Source: Actinoplanes auranticolor (GTDB taxonomy: Bacteria; Actinomycetota; Actinomycetes; Mycobacteriales; Micromonosporaceae). Taken from it: DNA of 64,000 nucleotides. The translations under genes and the position numbers were made by a program. The notes below the pieces were generated by a model. That model saw only the letters and a program-made list of their open reading frames with translations, was not told where the DNA came from and did not search any database. This document shows, in pieces, positions 26,430 through 36,130 of the stretch. The stretch covers positions 51,399-115,398 of the forward strand of contig NZ_BOQL01000073.1 in the NCBI RefSeq assembly GCF_018332655.1. Reading direction: 5' to 3'. Positions within the stretch are counted from its first letter, which is position 1; each line of letters begins with the position of its first letter.

Positions 26430-27568
26430 ACGATCAGCTGCTTCCGGCGGCCTTCACGCCGGTCCGGCCCGCGTACGGCAGTGCCAGCCTGGCCGACCTG
26501 ATGCCCAGCGTCTCCGCGGTGCTCGGCGTCCCCGGGGCCACGGATGTGCTGGGGCTGGGCGCCCAGCTCGACGGGGTGGACCGGATCGCGGTGCTGCTGG
26601 TCGACGGGCTGGGGACGTACCAGATCCCGGTCGCCGCGGCCCACGCCCCGATCCTGGGTGAGCTGCCCGCCCGGACCCTGACCGCCGGTTTTCCCTCCAC
26701 GACCCCGGTCAGCCTGGTCACCCTGGGCACCGGAGCGCTGCCCGGCGCGCACGGCGTGCTCGGCTTCACGCTGCGCAAGCCCGACGGCGGCATCCTCAAC
26801 CACATCAGGTGGGGCGACGACCCCGACCCGGCCAAGTGGCAGCCGCAGCCGACCCGCTTCGAGACGGCAGCCGCCGCGGGCCTGCGGGTGACCCAGGTGA
26901 CCCGGCCGGAGTTCGAGGGCACCGGCCTCACCGTGGCGGCGAACCGCGGAGCCGCGTTCTCCGGCGCGGCCGACCCGCTCTCGCTGTCCACCCGGATGCT
27001 GGAGGCCCTGTCCCGCCCCGGGCTGGTCTACGGCTACCACCCCGACCTCGATCATCACGGGCACGGCACCGGCGTCGACTCGCTGGACTGGCAGGAGGCG
27101 GCCCGGGAGGTCGGCCGGCTGGTCACGCGGCTCGTCGAGGGACTGCCGGCCGGCGCGGCGCTGCTGGTCACGGCCGACCACGGGCAGCTCAACGTGCCCA
27201 CCGAAGGCCGTATCGACCTGGGCCGCGACCCGGCCCTGGCCGCCGGGATCGTCGCGGTCGCCGGCGAACCCCGGGTCCGTTACCTGTACGTGCAGGACGG
27301 CGCGCGTGACGACGTGATCGCGGCGTGGCGCGGGGTGCTGGGCGACGCGGCCTGGGTGCTGACGCGCGAGGAGGCGATCGCCGGCGGCTGGTACGGCCCG
27401 GTGCCGCCCGAGCACCTGAGCCGGCTCGGTGATGTCGTGGTCGTCTGTCAGGGGCGGACGGTGATCGTGGCCAGTGGCTGGGAGCCGCCGGCGGTGGGGC
27501 AGCTGATCGCGTACCACGGGTCGGTGACCGCGGCCGAGATGACCATTCCGCTGCTGGTCGTGCGCTGA
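26426..27568 (+). CDS. Alkaline phosphatase superfamily / nucleotide pyrophosphatase-like hydrolase
   Basis: A 380-residue phosphodiesterase-type member of the alkaline phosphatase fold. Metal ligands and nucleophile appear in order: VLLVDGLGTYQ (Asp), AGFPSTTPVSL (Thr nucleophile), YHPDLDHHGHG (Asp and His) and VTADHGQLNV (Asp-His). No signal peptide is present, so it is cytoplasmic. GTG 26426 overlaps the methyltransferase stop. The end is followed after 10 nt by the dinB promoter. Confidence 0.88.
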   Translation: MNDQLLPAAFTPVRPAYGSASLADLMPSVSAVLGVPGATDVLGLGAQLDGVDRIAVLLVDGLGTYQIPVAAAHAPILGELPARTLTAGFPSTTPVSLVTLGTGALPGAHGVLGFTLRKPDGGILNHIRWGDDPDPAKWQPQPTRFETAAAAGLRVTQVTRPEFEGTGLTVAANRGAAFSGAADPLSLSTRMLEALSRPGLVYGYHPDLDHHGHGTGVDSLDWQEAAREVGRLVTRLVEGLPAGAALLVTADHGQLNVPTEGRIDLGRDPALAAGIVAVAGEPRVRYLYVQDGARDDVIAAWRGVLGDAAWVLTREEAIAGGWYGPVPPEHLSRLGDVVVVCQGRTVIVASGWEPPAVGQLIAYHGSVTAAEMTIPLLVVR

Positions 27569-27577
27569 CCCGGCTTT

Positions 27578-27600
27578 TTGTCGTACCCCGCGGATAGCGT
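27578..27600 (+). promoter_or_regulatory. PafBC (RecA-independent) DNA-damage promoter of dinB
   Basis: TTGTCG (27578-27583), 11 nt, TAGCGT (27595-27600) matches the PafBC/RecA-NDp pattern and shares TTTTTGTCGTACCC with the mutasome promoter. The GTG of dinB begins 7 nt after the -10, so a leaderless message is expected. No LexA box is visible here. Confidence 0.75.
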
Positions 27601-27607
27601 ACGGACC

Positions 27608-28903
27608 GTGGGACGAAGTCAGGCCATCGGCCGGGGGCGTGATCCGCGGTTCGGTCCGGAGGCCGACGACGCGGGCTGCACGATCCTGCACGTCGACATG
27701 GACGCGTTCTTCGCCGCCGTCGAGGTCCGCCGCCGGCCCGAGCTGCGCGGCAAGGCGGTCGTCGTGGGCGGTCTCGGCCCCCGCGGCGTGGTCAGCTCGG
27801 CCAGCTACGAGGCCCGTCGCTACGGCGTGCGCAGCGCGATGCCGGCCATGCGGGCCCGCGCGCTGTGCCCGCACGCCGTCTTCCTGCCGACCGACTTCAG
27901 CGAGTATTCGGCCGCCTCGGCGGCCGTCATGCGGATCTTCCGCGACGTCACGCCGCTGGTCGAGCCGCTCTCCCTGGACGAGGCCTTCCTCGACGTGGCC
28001 GGTGCCCGGCGCCTTCTCGGCCGCCCGGCGCTCATCGCCCGCGACATCCGCGCCCGGATCGCCGACGAGCAGCGGCTGACCTGCTCGGTCGGGGTCGCGT
28101 CGAGCAAGTTCGTGGCCAAGCTGGGCTCCACCCGGGCCAAGCCGGACGGGATGATCGTCGTCCCGGCCGGGCAGGTGCTCGACTTCCTGCACCCGCTGCC
28201 GGTGGGCGCGCTGTGGGGAGTAGGGGAGAAGGCCGCCGAGACGCTGCACCGGCTCGGGCTGATGACCGTGGGTGATCTGGCCGCCGCGCCGCTGGGCATG
28301 CTGCGCGCCGCCCTCGGGGAGGCGTCCGCCGCACACCTGCATGAGCTGGCGTGGGGGCGTGACAGCCGCCGGGTCGTCGCCGAGCACGTGGAGAAGTCGA
28401 TCGGTGCCGAGATGACGTACGACACCGACGTCACCGACCCGGCGACCATCCGGCGCAGCCTGCTGGCGCTGGCCGACAAGGTCGGGGCCCGGCTGCGGGC
28501 CGCCGGGCACGTGGGCCGGACCGTCACGATCAAGATCCGGGTGGCGGACTTCCGGACGGTCAACCGCTCCCGCACGATGCCGACGAGCACCGATGTCGCG
28601 CGGGAGATTTTTGCGACTTCCTGGACGCTCTTCGAGGCGCTGCGGGTCGGCGAGCCGATCCGTCTCGTCGGGGTCCGGGTCGAAGGGCTCAGCGCCGCCG
28701 CGACGACATCACGGCAGCTCACGCTGGGGGAGCCGGAACGCGGCTGGCGCGAGGCGGAGGCCGCGACGGACGCGCTGGCGACCCGATTCGGCCGTTCCAT
28801 CGTCGGACCGGCCAGTCTTTTGGGACAAACCGATCATCGCCGAACCGAAAATCACCCGCACTCGACGGTCGTCCCGCTTTCCGACCCGCCAACGCCCTCG
28901 TAG
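27608..28903 (+). CDS. dinB: DNA polymerase IV (Y family)
   Basis: A 431-residue active-type Y-family translesion polymerase. Catalytic residues are present in LHVDMDAFFAAVEV and PLSLDEAFLDV; the palm continues with SVGVASSKFVAKLGS, and HhH motifs (GVGEKAAETLHRLGLMTVGD) and little finger follow. The GTG at 27608 is chosen because it lies just after the -10; open sequence further upstream overlaps the promoter itself. The C-terminus lacks an obvious beta-clamp peptide at the very end. Expected to be induced by DNA damage together with the mutasome. Confidence 0.95.
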   Translation: MGRSQAIGRGRDPRFGPEADDAGCTILHVDMDAFFAAVEVRRRPELRGKAVVVGGLGPRGVVSSASYEARRYGVRSAMPAMRARALCPHAVFLPTDFSEYSAASAAVMRIFRDVTPLVEPLSLDEAFLDVAGARRLLGRPALIARDIRARIADEQRLTCSVGVASSKFVAKLGSTRAKPDGMIVVPAGQVLDFLHPLPVGALWGVGEKAAETLHRLGLMTVGDLAAAPLGMLRAALGEASAAHLHELAWGRDSRRVVAEHVEKSIGAEMTYDTDVTDPATIRRSLLALADKVGARLRAAGHVGRTVTIKIRVADFRTVNRSRTMPTSTDVAREIFATSWTLFEALRVGEPIRLVGVRVEGLSAAATTSRQLTLGEPERGWREAEAATDALATRFGRSIVGPASLLGQTDHRRTENHPHSTVVPLSDPPTPS

Positions 28904-28995
28904 ACTTGCGGTAAGGCAGCCGGTCGGCTGTCTCGCACCATCGGCCCGCCTGCACTACCGCCGGGGGGCCGGACATGCGCCCGGGGAGGAATGCC

Positions 28996-29382
28996 GTGCC
29001 GCTCTCGGAGCACGAGCAGCGGCTGTTCGACCAGATCGAGCAGTCGCTTGCCGAGGACCCCAAATTCGCCTCGGCTGTGCGGGCCAGCGACCCGCGTTTC
29101 CACGCCCGGCGCCGACTCGTCGTCGCCGCGTTCGTGATCGTCGCTGGTCTGGCGTTGGTTGTCTACGGCACGGTGAGCAGCAACACGCTGCTCGGCGTGG
29201 CGGGATTCGTGGTCATGCTGGCCGCGGCAGCGTTCGGGATGCAGAGCCGCCGGAAGGGGCAGGCGCCTGACCTGCACGCCGTCGGTGGCACCGCGACCCG
29301 CCGCACCCGGTCGACCCGGAAAGCGGGTTTCATCGACCGGCTTGAGGACCGCTGGCGTCAGCGTCCCGAGGGCCACCGCTAG
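28996..29382 (+). CDS. DUF3040 membrane protein
   Basis: A 128-residue DUF3040 protein: MPLSEHEQRLFDQIEQSLAE is the family signature, followed by two transmembrane helices (about residues 45-87) and a basic tail. GTG 28996 is used because GGGGAGGA lies 5 nt before it and the family begins MPLSEHE; an upstream in-frame ATG lacks this. Found beside dinB in many actinobacteria. Function unknown. A hairpin terminator follows at 29473. Confidence 0.92.
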   Translation: MPLSEHEQRLFDQIEQSLAEDPKFASAVRASDPRFHARRRLVVAAFVIVAGLALVVYGTVSSNTLLGVAGFVVMLAAAAFGMQSRRKGQAPDLHAVGGTATRRTRSTRKAGFIDRLEDRWRQRPEGHR

Positions 29383-29472
29383 CCCGGACAACCAGCGGCG
29401 ACGAATGGCGGCCATCCGGCCGCCATCGCCGTATCCGCACGCTCATCACCCACGATGAGCAGGAAATATCGC

Positions 29473-29499
29473 AGCGGCGTCCTGCAGAGGGACGCCGCT
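29473..29499 (+). terminator. Hairpin terminator after DUF3040 gene
   Basis: A perfect 10-bp stem (AGCGGCGTCC at 29473-29482 with 29490-29499) and a 7-nt loop follow the DUF3040 gene by 90 nt. No T-tail. Confidence 0.65.
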
Positions 29500-29579
29500 C
29501 ATTGCTACGCCCGGGCAAGGCCGTGACTGCAGGATGCAGCGCTGGACCTCAAGCCGGCTTCCGGTTTTACCGTCATCCG

Positions 29580-30002
29580 ATGACTGCGACCTTCACCCCC
29601 GTATCCGCCCTCGAGCGGGACCGGCACGACCTCACCGCCCTCGTGGCCGAGATCGAACGGGCCCAGCAGCAGGAGGACGTCGAGGGCTTCCTCGCGCTGT
29701 TCGCACCGACCGCGGTCTGGGTCAACGGCGCGGGAAGGCGCCTCATCGGCCTCGACGAGATCAGCGAGTTCACCCGCGGCGTCCTGCCCGGCGCCATGGC
29801 CGACGGCTCGGTGACCTACGAGGTCGAGCACATCGCCTTCGTCACGCCCGACGTCGCCCTGACCGGCGTCCGCCAGCAGTACCTCGACGCCGATGGGAAG
29901 CCCGTGGCCGCCGACGGGGCGGGCAGCCCGAGCTATCTGTGGTCCAGGACCGGCGGCACCTGGAAGATCGTGGCCGGCCAGAACACCGCCGTCATCGCCT
30001 AG
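29580..30002 (+). CDS. SnoaL-like / SgcJ-EcaC family protein
   Basis: A 140-residue NTF2-like protein of the SgcJ/EcaC group. Typical elements: ALVAEIERAQQQEDVEGFLA, LFAPTAVWVNGAGRRLIGLD, VEHIAFVTPDVALTGVRQQY and a C-terminal SRTGGTWKIVAGQNT. The fold is a cone-shaped single domain that binds small hydrophobic ligands. ATG 29580 follows the alignment start of the family. Stand-alone gene, substrate unknown. Confidence 0.85.
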   Translation: MTATFTPVSALERDRHDLTALVAEIERAQQQEDVEGFLALFAPTAVWVNGAGRRLIGLDEISEFTRGVLPGAMADGSVTYEVEHIAFVTPDVALTGVRQQYLDADGKPVAADGAGSPSYLWSRTGGTWKIVAGQNTAVIA

Positions 30003-30056
30003 CGACTCTCACCGTAGCGGCGTCCGGGGACCGCGCCCGGTCCCCGGACCCGGTTG

Positions 30057-30431
30057 TCACGATCGCCGGCCGGCCCGGCGCACCATCTCGTCCCGTTCGG
30101 GGTCGGGCATGAGCTCCCGGACCTCCTGCGCACAGCGGCAAGAGGCGGCGATCTTGGCCGCCCACCCCAGCGCCTCCTCGCGCGAGGCCACGTCGACGAC
30201 CACGAACCCCCCGACGACCTCCTTGATCTCCGGGTAGGGGCCGTCGGTGACGATCCCGTCGGTGTCCACGACGCTCGCCCGCTGCCGCTCCAGCCCGGCC
30301 CCGAACACCCACACGCCGGCGTCCACGGCCTCCTGCAGCACCGCGTGCGCGGCCTTGCCCACGTCCGGCAGCTCCTCGCGGGAGATGTGGTCCATCGCGC
30401 CGTCATTGAACGAGATCAGGTACTGCGTCAT
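30057..30431 (-). CDS. YCII-related (DGPF-domain) protein
   Basis: A 124-residue ferredoxin-like YCII domain protein: MTQYLISFNDGAMDH start, ASVVDTDGIVTDGPYPEIKE (the DGPF-type motif) and GGFVVVDVASREEALGWAAK. Such proteins are often partners of ECF sigma factors, but none is adjacent here. Start ATG at 30429-30431. Convergent with the SnoaL-like gene. Confidence 0.88.
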   Translation of the reverse strand: MTQYLISFNDGAMDHISREELPDVGKAAHAVLQEAVDAGVWVFGAGLERQRASVVDTDGIVTDGPYPEIKEVVGGFVVVDVASREEALGWAAKIAASCRCAQEVRELMPDPERDEMVRRAGRRS

Positions 30432-30619
30432 CTGCTCACTCCCGTAGCCCGGCAGCCTCCGCCGGCCGCCTCTCACCTGCTCTACGAACAACCCATCCCG
30501 GATCCGACACCGGGACGACAATTTTCGCGGACGCCCACCGCTGGCGGCTTGGTGAACCCCCTACCGGCCGTGCAGCAGCGTCTCAGCGAGGGGGTGGTCG
30601 GTCGGCTCCAGTGATGCCG

Positions 30620-30823
30620 TCAGCGGCGGTCGGTGATGGCCGCTTCCAGCCGGAGGCCCATTCCGACGATCACCAGCAGGCCCGCGAAGAAGTAGCCCTT
30701 GGCGGGCGTACTGTCCGTCGCCAGGCCGATGACCGTGATCAGCAGGCCGACGACCACGGCGATGGTGCCCAGGATCCTGGTCGTGTCGGTCCGTCGTCCT
30801 TGCGCGTCCACGCCGAAGACCAT
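30620..30823 (-). CDS. Small two-helix membrane protein
   Basis: A 67-residue protein with two hydrophobic segments (about residues 20-37 and 44-57) joined by DSTPAKGYF, and a charged tail. No family recognised; similar small actinobacterial membrane proteins are common. A long perfect hairpin (30841-30882) lies just upstream, insulating it from the transglutaminase operon. Confidence 0.6.
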   Translation of the reverse strand: MVFGVDAQGRRTDTTRILGTIAVVVGLLITVIGLATDSTPAKGYFFAGLLVIVGMGLRLEAAITDRR

Positions 30824-30840
30824 ACGGGTCCTGATCAGAC

Positions 30841-30882
30841 GAAGCCGCCCTGCCGGAACCTCAGGCCCGGCAGGGCGGCTTC
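30841..30882 (-). terminator. Terminator of the moxR-DUF58-transglutaminase operon
   Basis: A perfect 16-bp inverted repeat (30841-30856 and 30867-30882) with a 10-nt loop lies 24 nt after the transglutaminase stop. No T-tail is seen. Confidence 0.75.
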
Positions 30883-30905
30883 GTGTCGTGGGGGTGTCTG
30901 CCGGG

Positions 30906-33374
30906 TCAGCGGGCCCGGCTCGTCAGCAGCCGGCGCGGGCTGAAGCGGACCAGCAGGTCCCGACCCCGGCTGAAGCTGCCGACCCACCGGGCCGACGTGT
31001 CGCCCATGCCCAGCCGCCAGCGCAGCAGCACCGAGGGTGGCAGCACGACCGCCGCGAACCGGGTCCGCTTGGTCGCCGTCTTCGCCAGGCCCTTGCGGAC
31101 CTGGTTCAGCGCCACCGTCAGCTCGCCGCCCTGCAACGGCTGCCGGGCGTACCGGGCTCGTTCCTCGGCCCGGCCCAGCAGGACCGCCGACTCCGCCGGC
31201 GTGTCGGTCAGGTCGGCCTCGCGGACCAGGCGCTGGGCCGTGTGCCGCGGGGTCTCCGTCGGGTCCACCGGTACGCGGTAGTCGATCATCGTGTCGACCA
31301 GTTCGTCCCAGGCCGCGTGGGCGTCCTCGCGGGCCCGTACCGCCTCGGTGGTCACCACGACGTCCCGGGTGCCCGGCGGGGCCGGGCCCGTTGCTGCCGC
31401 CACCGTCGTCTTCGGGGCCGTCGCCGCGTGGCGGCGTTTGCGGACCAGGACCCGGCGCAGGGCCGGCACCGCCAGCAGCACCAGGACCAGCGCGATGATC
31501 CCCGCCGTCACCAGGGCCGTCGTCGAGACGCCCGACTGGTCCTCCGGGCCGCCCAGGCCCGGGGCGCCGGCGTCGACGTCACGGTCCGGGCGGTCCGTCG
31601 CGCCCGGCCCGGCCGAGGCGTCGTCACCCGGGGCCGCCGAGGCGGTCGAGGTCGGCGACGGCGTCTCCACCGCGTCGGTGTCCGGGGCCCAGTCCGAGCG
31701 GGTCGAGCCGACGACCGCGGCCGCCGGGGTCGCGTCGAACGGCACCCAGCCGAAGCCGTCCAGGTAGACCTCGGTCCAGGCGTGGGCGTTGCGGTTCGTC
31801 AGCACGTACGCGTCGCCGTCGCGGGTGCTGCCGCGGGTGAAGCCGAACGCCACCCGGGCCGGGATGCCCGCCTCGCGGACCATCCACGCCATCGCCGCCG
31901 CGTACTGCTGGCAGTAGCCCGCCTTGCCCTCCAGGAACGCCGTGATGGCCGACGCGCCCGCCTCGGGGTCCGCGGTCTGCAGGCTGTACGTGAAGCCGTT
32001 GTCCCGGGAGAAGTACCGGTAGATCGCCGCCACCTTGTCGTACTCGGTGCGCACGCCGTCGGTCAGGTCGTCGACCAGCTTCTTGACCTTGGGGTCCTGC
32101 GGGACCGTGGTGAACTGCGTCCGCAGCGGGTTGTCGCGGGGCAGGGCCTCGGCGCTGCGCAGCTCGGTCGGGGTGTACTTGGCCCGGACGTAGTCGAACG
32201 AGTACTTCTTCTCCTTGGTGGTGGTGCGGTTGGAGTAGACCACCTGGGTGTTCGGGTCGTACGACCAGGCGCCGTCGAGGCCGTCGGTGTCGATCGCGGT
32301 CGCGTAGACCGGCGCCAGGGTCTGGCCGAAGTCCTTCGTGATCTCCACCTCGGCGCGGTACTGCCGGTAGTCCGCGCCCGTCGTGGTGCCGCTCTCGCGG
32401 GGGTCGTAGAGGCCCCGCGACAGGGGCTGGCCGTTCGGGGTGCGGTTGCTGAAGCCGTCCGAGGAGAGCACGTCGGCGACCCCGAAGCGCAGGTAGAACG
32501 GGTCCGGCTCGTTGGTCGTGACCCGGACGTAGTTGGTGACCTGGGTCTGGTTGAGCTGGCCGCTGAGCGAGGCGAACAGGTTGATCCGGCCGGTGCCGCC
32601 GTTGCCCGAGCCGCCCGTACCCGTGCCGCTGCCGGCCTGGGTGAGCGAGTTGAGCAGGCCCGTGTTGAGGCCGGGGACGATCACCGGCAGCAGCACGGCG
32701 GTGGCGACACCGATCACGGCGAGCCGGCGGCCGGCCGCGGCCAGCGGCGAGGGCTCCCACACGTCGACGTCGCGGCCGTCGCCGGTGAACCGGCGGCCGA
32801 AGCGGCGGACCCGGTCCACGTTGTCGGCGACCAGCAGCCAGAGGAAGCCGGTCGCGCCGACGATGAACGGCAGCACCGGGACGCTGTCGACGTACACGGC
32901 GACCGGCACCGAGTAGATGGCCAGCATCGGCAGGCCGGCCAGGGCCGGCTTGCGGGCCACGACGGTGAGCAGGTCGACCGCGATCGCGACCGCGCCGATG
33001 CCGAAGACGGCGACGAACAGCAGGCCCTCACGGTCGGGGACCGGCACACCGTACGAGCGGGTGTCGGTGCCGGCGTCGCTGAACAGCGCGCCGAAGTGCT
33101 CGAACGTCGCCGGGGACGGGATCAGCGAGAGCAGCTCGTCCCCGCTGGGGAACATCCACGTCAGCGTCAGCAGCAGCACCCCGACCATGCCGAGCGCCTG
33201 GGCCCAGGTCGGGAAGCGCAGGGTACGGGTCAGCACCGCCGCGCCCGCCACCAGGCCGACCGCCAGGATGCACTCCAGCAGCCAGGTCCAGGTGTCGAAG
33301 ATCGCCGACAGCGGTGCCGCCGCCAGCAGGGTCGCGGCCGCAGCCACGAGTCCCAGTCGTCGTCGCCCGGTCAC
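30906..33374 (-). CDS. DUF3488/transglutaminase-like membrane protein (TgpA-like)
   Basis: An 822-residue membrane protein. The N-terminal third has six or so transmembrane helices (DUF3488), followed by an extracytoplasmic transglutaminase-like cysteine-protease fold. The catalytic Cys is in KAGYCQQYAAAMAWM, the His in NRNAHAWTEVYLDG and the Asp in WVPFDATP. A Thr/Ser/Pro/Asp-rich linker precedes one more helix and a cytoplasmic DUF4129-like tail (RHTAQRLVREADLTD). Third gene of a moxR-DUF58-transglutaminase operon, a conserved set thought to act on cell-envelope proteins. Confidence 0.93.
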   Translation of the reverse strand: MTGRRRLGLVAAAATLLAAAPLSAIFDTWTWLLECILAVGLVAGAAVLTRTLRFPTWAQALGMVGVLLLTLTWMFPSGDELLSLIPSPATFEHFGALFSDAGTDTRSYGVPVPDREGLLFVAVFGIGAVAIAVDLLTVVARKPALAGLPMLAIYSVPVAVYVDSVPVLPFIVGATGFLWLLVADNVDRVRRFGRRFTGDGRDVDVWEPSPLAAAGRRLAVIGVATAVLLPVIVPGLNTGLLNSLTQAGSGTGTGGSGNGGTGRINLFASLSGQLNQTQVTNYVRVTTNEPDPFYLRFGVADVLSSDGFSNRTPNGQPLSRGLYDPRESGTTTGADYRQYRAEVEITKDFGQTLAPVYATAIDTDGLDGAWSYDPNTQVVYSNRTTTKEKKYSFDYVRAKYTPTELRSAEALPRDNPLRTQFTTVPQDPKVKKLVDDLTDGVRTEYDKVAAIYRYFSRDNGFTYSLQTADPEAGASAITAFLEGKAGYCQQYAAAMAWMVREAGIPARVAFGFTRGSTRDGDAYVLTNRNAHAWTEVYLDGFGWVPFDATPAAAVVGSTRSDWAPDTDAVETPSPTSTASAAPGDDASAGPGATDRPDRDVDAGAPGLGGPEDQSGVSTTALVTAGIIALVLVLLAVPALRRVLVRKRRHAATAPKTTVAAATGPAPPGTRDVVVTTEAVRAREDAHAAWDELVDTMIDYRVPVDPTETPRHTAQRLVREADLTDTPAESAVLLGRAEERARYARQPLQGGELTVALNQVRKGLAKTATKRTRFAAVVLPPSVLLRWRLGMGDTSARWVGSFSRGRDLLVRFSPRRLLTSRAR

Positions 33375-33387
33375 CGTAGAACTCCCC

Positions 33388-34677
33388 TCATCGCCCGACC
33401 GTCTCGGCCATGGCCGCCCGGTAGGCGAATCCTTGCGAGCCGCGCCCGGCCGCCGGCCAGAGCGCGGCGAGCGAGTCGCCGTGCGCGACCGGCACCGAGC
33501 GCCAGCCGCTGCGGACCAGGGCCAGAGCCGTGGCGCCGTGCGCCCGGTCGGCCTCGGTGCGTTCCCCGGGCGCCATGTTCACCCAGGTCGAACTGTCGAT
33601 CGCGAACCCGATGCAGGTGGCGCCGTTGCCACGCAGCCCGGTGAGCACCTCGGCCTCGGCCACGCTCAGCGTGCCGAACAAACCGATCACCAGGCCGCCG
33701 TCGGAGCGGCGCCGGACCTGATCGACCAGCACCGAGATGTCGCCCGCCCGGGTCAGCTTGACGTCGGCCAGGGTGTCCAGGATCGCGCCCTCACCACCGA
33801 TCTCGGTGGCGTCGACGTCGATCCCGGTCCCGGTGACCAGGCGCAGCTTGTAGCCGGACTGACGCAGGTGCATCGCGATGCTGGCGGCGGCCGAGACGGC
33901 CCACTCGAAGCTCGCCGTCGGGCCCTCGCCACGGTGCGCGGCCTGACGCGTGTCCAGAACGACGGTAGCTCGGCTCTCCCACGGCTGCTCCTCGCGGCGC
34001 ACCATGAGCTCGCCGGTGCGGGCGGTGGAGCGCCAGTGCACCCGGCGCAGGTCGTCGCCGCGCCGGTACTCCCGGGTCGCCGCGTCGTCCTCGCCGTGCA
34101 CGGCCACCGACCGGGCGCGGCTGTCGCCGGTGCCCGCGTACTCGCCCGCGAGACGCACCGCCGGCAGCGGGACGACCTGCGGGATGACCGTGAGCCGGTC
34201 GACGCTGGGGAACGAGCGGGTCAGCTCGCACAGCCCGAACGGGTCGGTCAGCCGGATCACCAGCGGGCCGACCGGATACCGCCCGCGCACGTCGGCGCGG
34301 ACCGTGTACGCCACCGAGCTGGCCTGGTGGGCGCCGAGCCGTTCCAGCACCACCCGCGGCCGGCTGCCCAGGGCGTACGGCAGCCGGTCCTCCAGCAGCA
34401 GCGTGCCGGTGGGCAGCCGGGACATGTTCTGCAGGCGCAGGATGACCCGCGCGCTGGAGCCGACCGGGGCACGGCCGGGCTCCAGCGAGCGGGTGCACGC
34501 CAGCTTGTAGCGGCTGCGGCCGACGTACGCCGCGGCCAGCAGCGGCAGCATGGCCAGCAGGATGGCCACCCGTAGCAGGTCCTTCTCCCCGAGGATGAAC
34601 GCGGAGATGGCGGCGGCCGAGCCGGCGGCCAGGAAGGACCGGCCGCGGGTGGTCAGCCCCCGCATAGCCTCGCGCAT
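33388..34677 (-). CDS. DUF58 domain protein
   Basis: A 429-residue DUF58 protein. Two short hydrophobic helices near residues 13-50 anchor it, then a beta-rich region and the DUF58 signature (EYRRGDDLRRVHWRSTARTG followed by ELMVRREE), and a von Willebrand-like Rossmann domain (ATVVLDTR, GLVIGLFG). ATG at 34675-34677 lies 1 nt after the moxR stop. Partner of the MoxR ATPase; the pair usually acts as a chaperone-like module. Confidence 0.93.
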   Translation of the reverse strand: MREAMRGLTTRGRSFLAAGSAAAISAFILGEKDLLRVAILLAMLPLLAAAYVGRSRYKLACTRSLEPGRAPVGSSARVILRLQNMSRLPTGTLLLEDRLPYALGSRPRVVLERLGAHQASSVAYTVRADVRGRYPVGPLVIRLTDPFGLCELTRSFPSVDRLTVIPQVVPLPAVRLAGEYAGTGDSRARSVAVHGEDDAATREYRRGDDLRRVHWRSTARTGELMVRREEQPWESRATVVLDTRQAAHRGEGPTASFEWAVSAAASIAMHLRQSGYKLRLVTGTGIDVDATEIGGEGAILDTLADVKLTRAGDISVLVDQVRRRSDGGLVIGLFGTLSVAEAEVLTGLRGNGATCIGFAIDSSTWVNMAPGERTEADRAHGATALALVRSGWRSVPVAHGDSLAALWPAAGRGSQGFAYRAAMAETVGR

Positions 34678-34678
34678 G

Positions 34679-35728
<1,050 letters not shown>

Positions 35729-35978
35729 GGGCCTCCTCCATGTCGTTCAAGCCCCTTCCTACGCGCACACGCAGAAAAGGAACCGAAGGTTTGCGGGCGG
35801 CCGGCGGTCCGTGGGCCTCCGGCGCTCGCCGCCCGTTCCTCACAGGTTAGCCCGGTCACAGCAACCTGCCGAGCGGCCGCTAGCGGCAGTGACGGCTTGT
35901 GGTCAACTGGACACGCATATCGGATGGATTACGAATCGGCACAGTTGATACCGGTCGCCGCGCGAACCGGACGCCCGG
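35729..35978. other. Divergent intergenic region between moxR and the leuS leader
   Basis: No gene is seen. It must contain the moxR operon promoter reading left. Near the right end a TTGATA (35945-35950) is too far from the leader's -10 (28 nt) to be its -35. Confidence 0.5.
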
Positions 35979-35990
35979 TATCATGCAGTC

Positions 35991-36029
35991 ATGGCTCGGT
36001 CCTTCCTGCTTCTTAGCCGGCCGTGCTGA
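35991..36029 (+). CDS. leuS leader peptide (MARSFLLLSRPC)
   Basis: A 12-residue open frame with three successive Leu codons CTG CTT CTT (36006-36014); CTT is very rare in this GC-rich genome, which would sharpen stalling. It has no ribosome-binding site, but the ATG lies where transcription from TATCAT should begin, so a leaderless start is likely. Its TGA is 26 nt before the terminator stem. Confidence 0.75.
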   Translation: MARSFLLLSRPC

Positions 36030-36055
36030 TCTCGTAGCAGAGAACAGTGCGGCGC

Positions 36056-36080
36056 CCCCTCCTGCGAGAGGGGCTTTTTT
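36056..36080 (+). terminator. Intrinsic terminator of the leuS attenuator
   Basis: CCCCTC (36056-36061) pairs with GAGGGG (36068-36073) across a 6-nt loop, followed by C and six T residues (36075-36080). A true T-run is unusual in this window and supports a transcription-termination role. Confidence 0.8.
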
Positions 36081-36130
36081 GTGCCCTGAAGTAGGTGATC
36101 CTTGTCGACTGACTTTTCGAAAAGAACGAG

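Larger units (their letters stand above)
35979..36080 (+). promoter_or_regulatory. Leucine-dependent transcription attenuator of leuS
   Basis: TATCAT (35979-35984) ends 6 nt before the ATG of a 12-codon leader peptide, which is followed by an intrinsic terminator. An alternative pairing is possible: TCTCG (36030-36034) with CGAGA (36065-36069), plus CAG (36038-36040) with CTG (36062-36064). It uses the terminator loop and left arm edge and could act as antiterminator. Ribosome stalling on Leu codons when charged tRNA-Leu is scarce would favour leuS expression. No T-box signature is present. Confidence 0.7.

Noticed and set aside
35979..36130. T-box riboswitch in front of leuS
   Set aside because: The conserved T-box sequence and specifier-loop layout are absent; a Leu-rich leader peptide and a terminator explain the region better.
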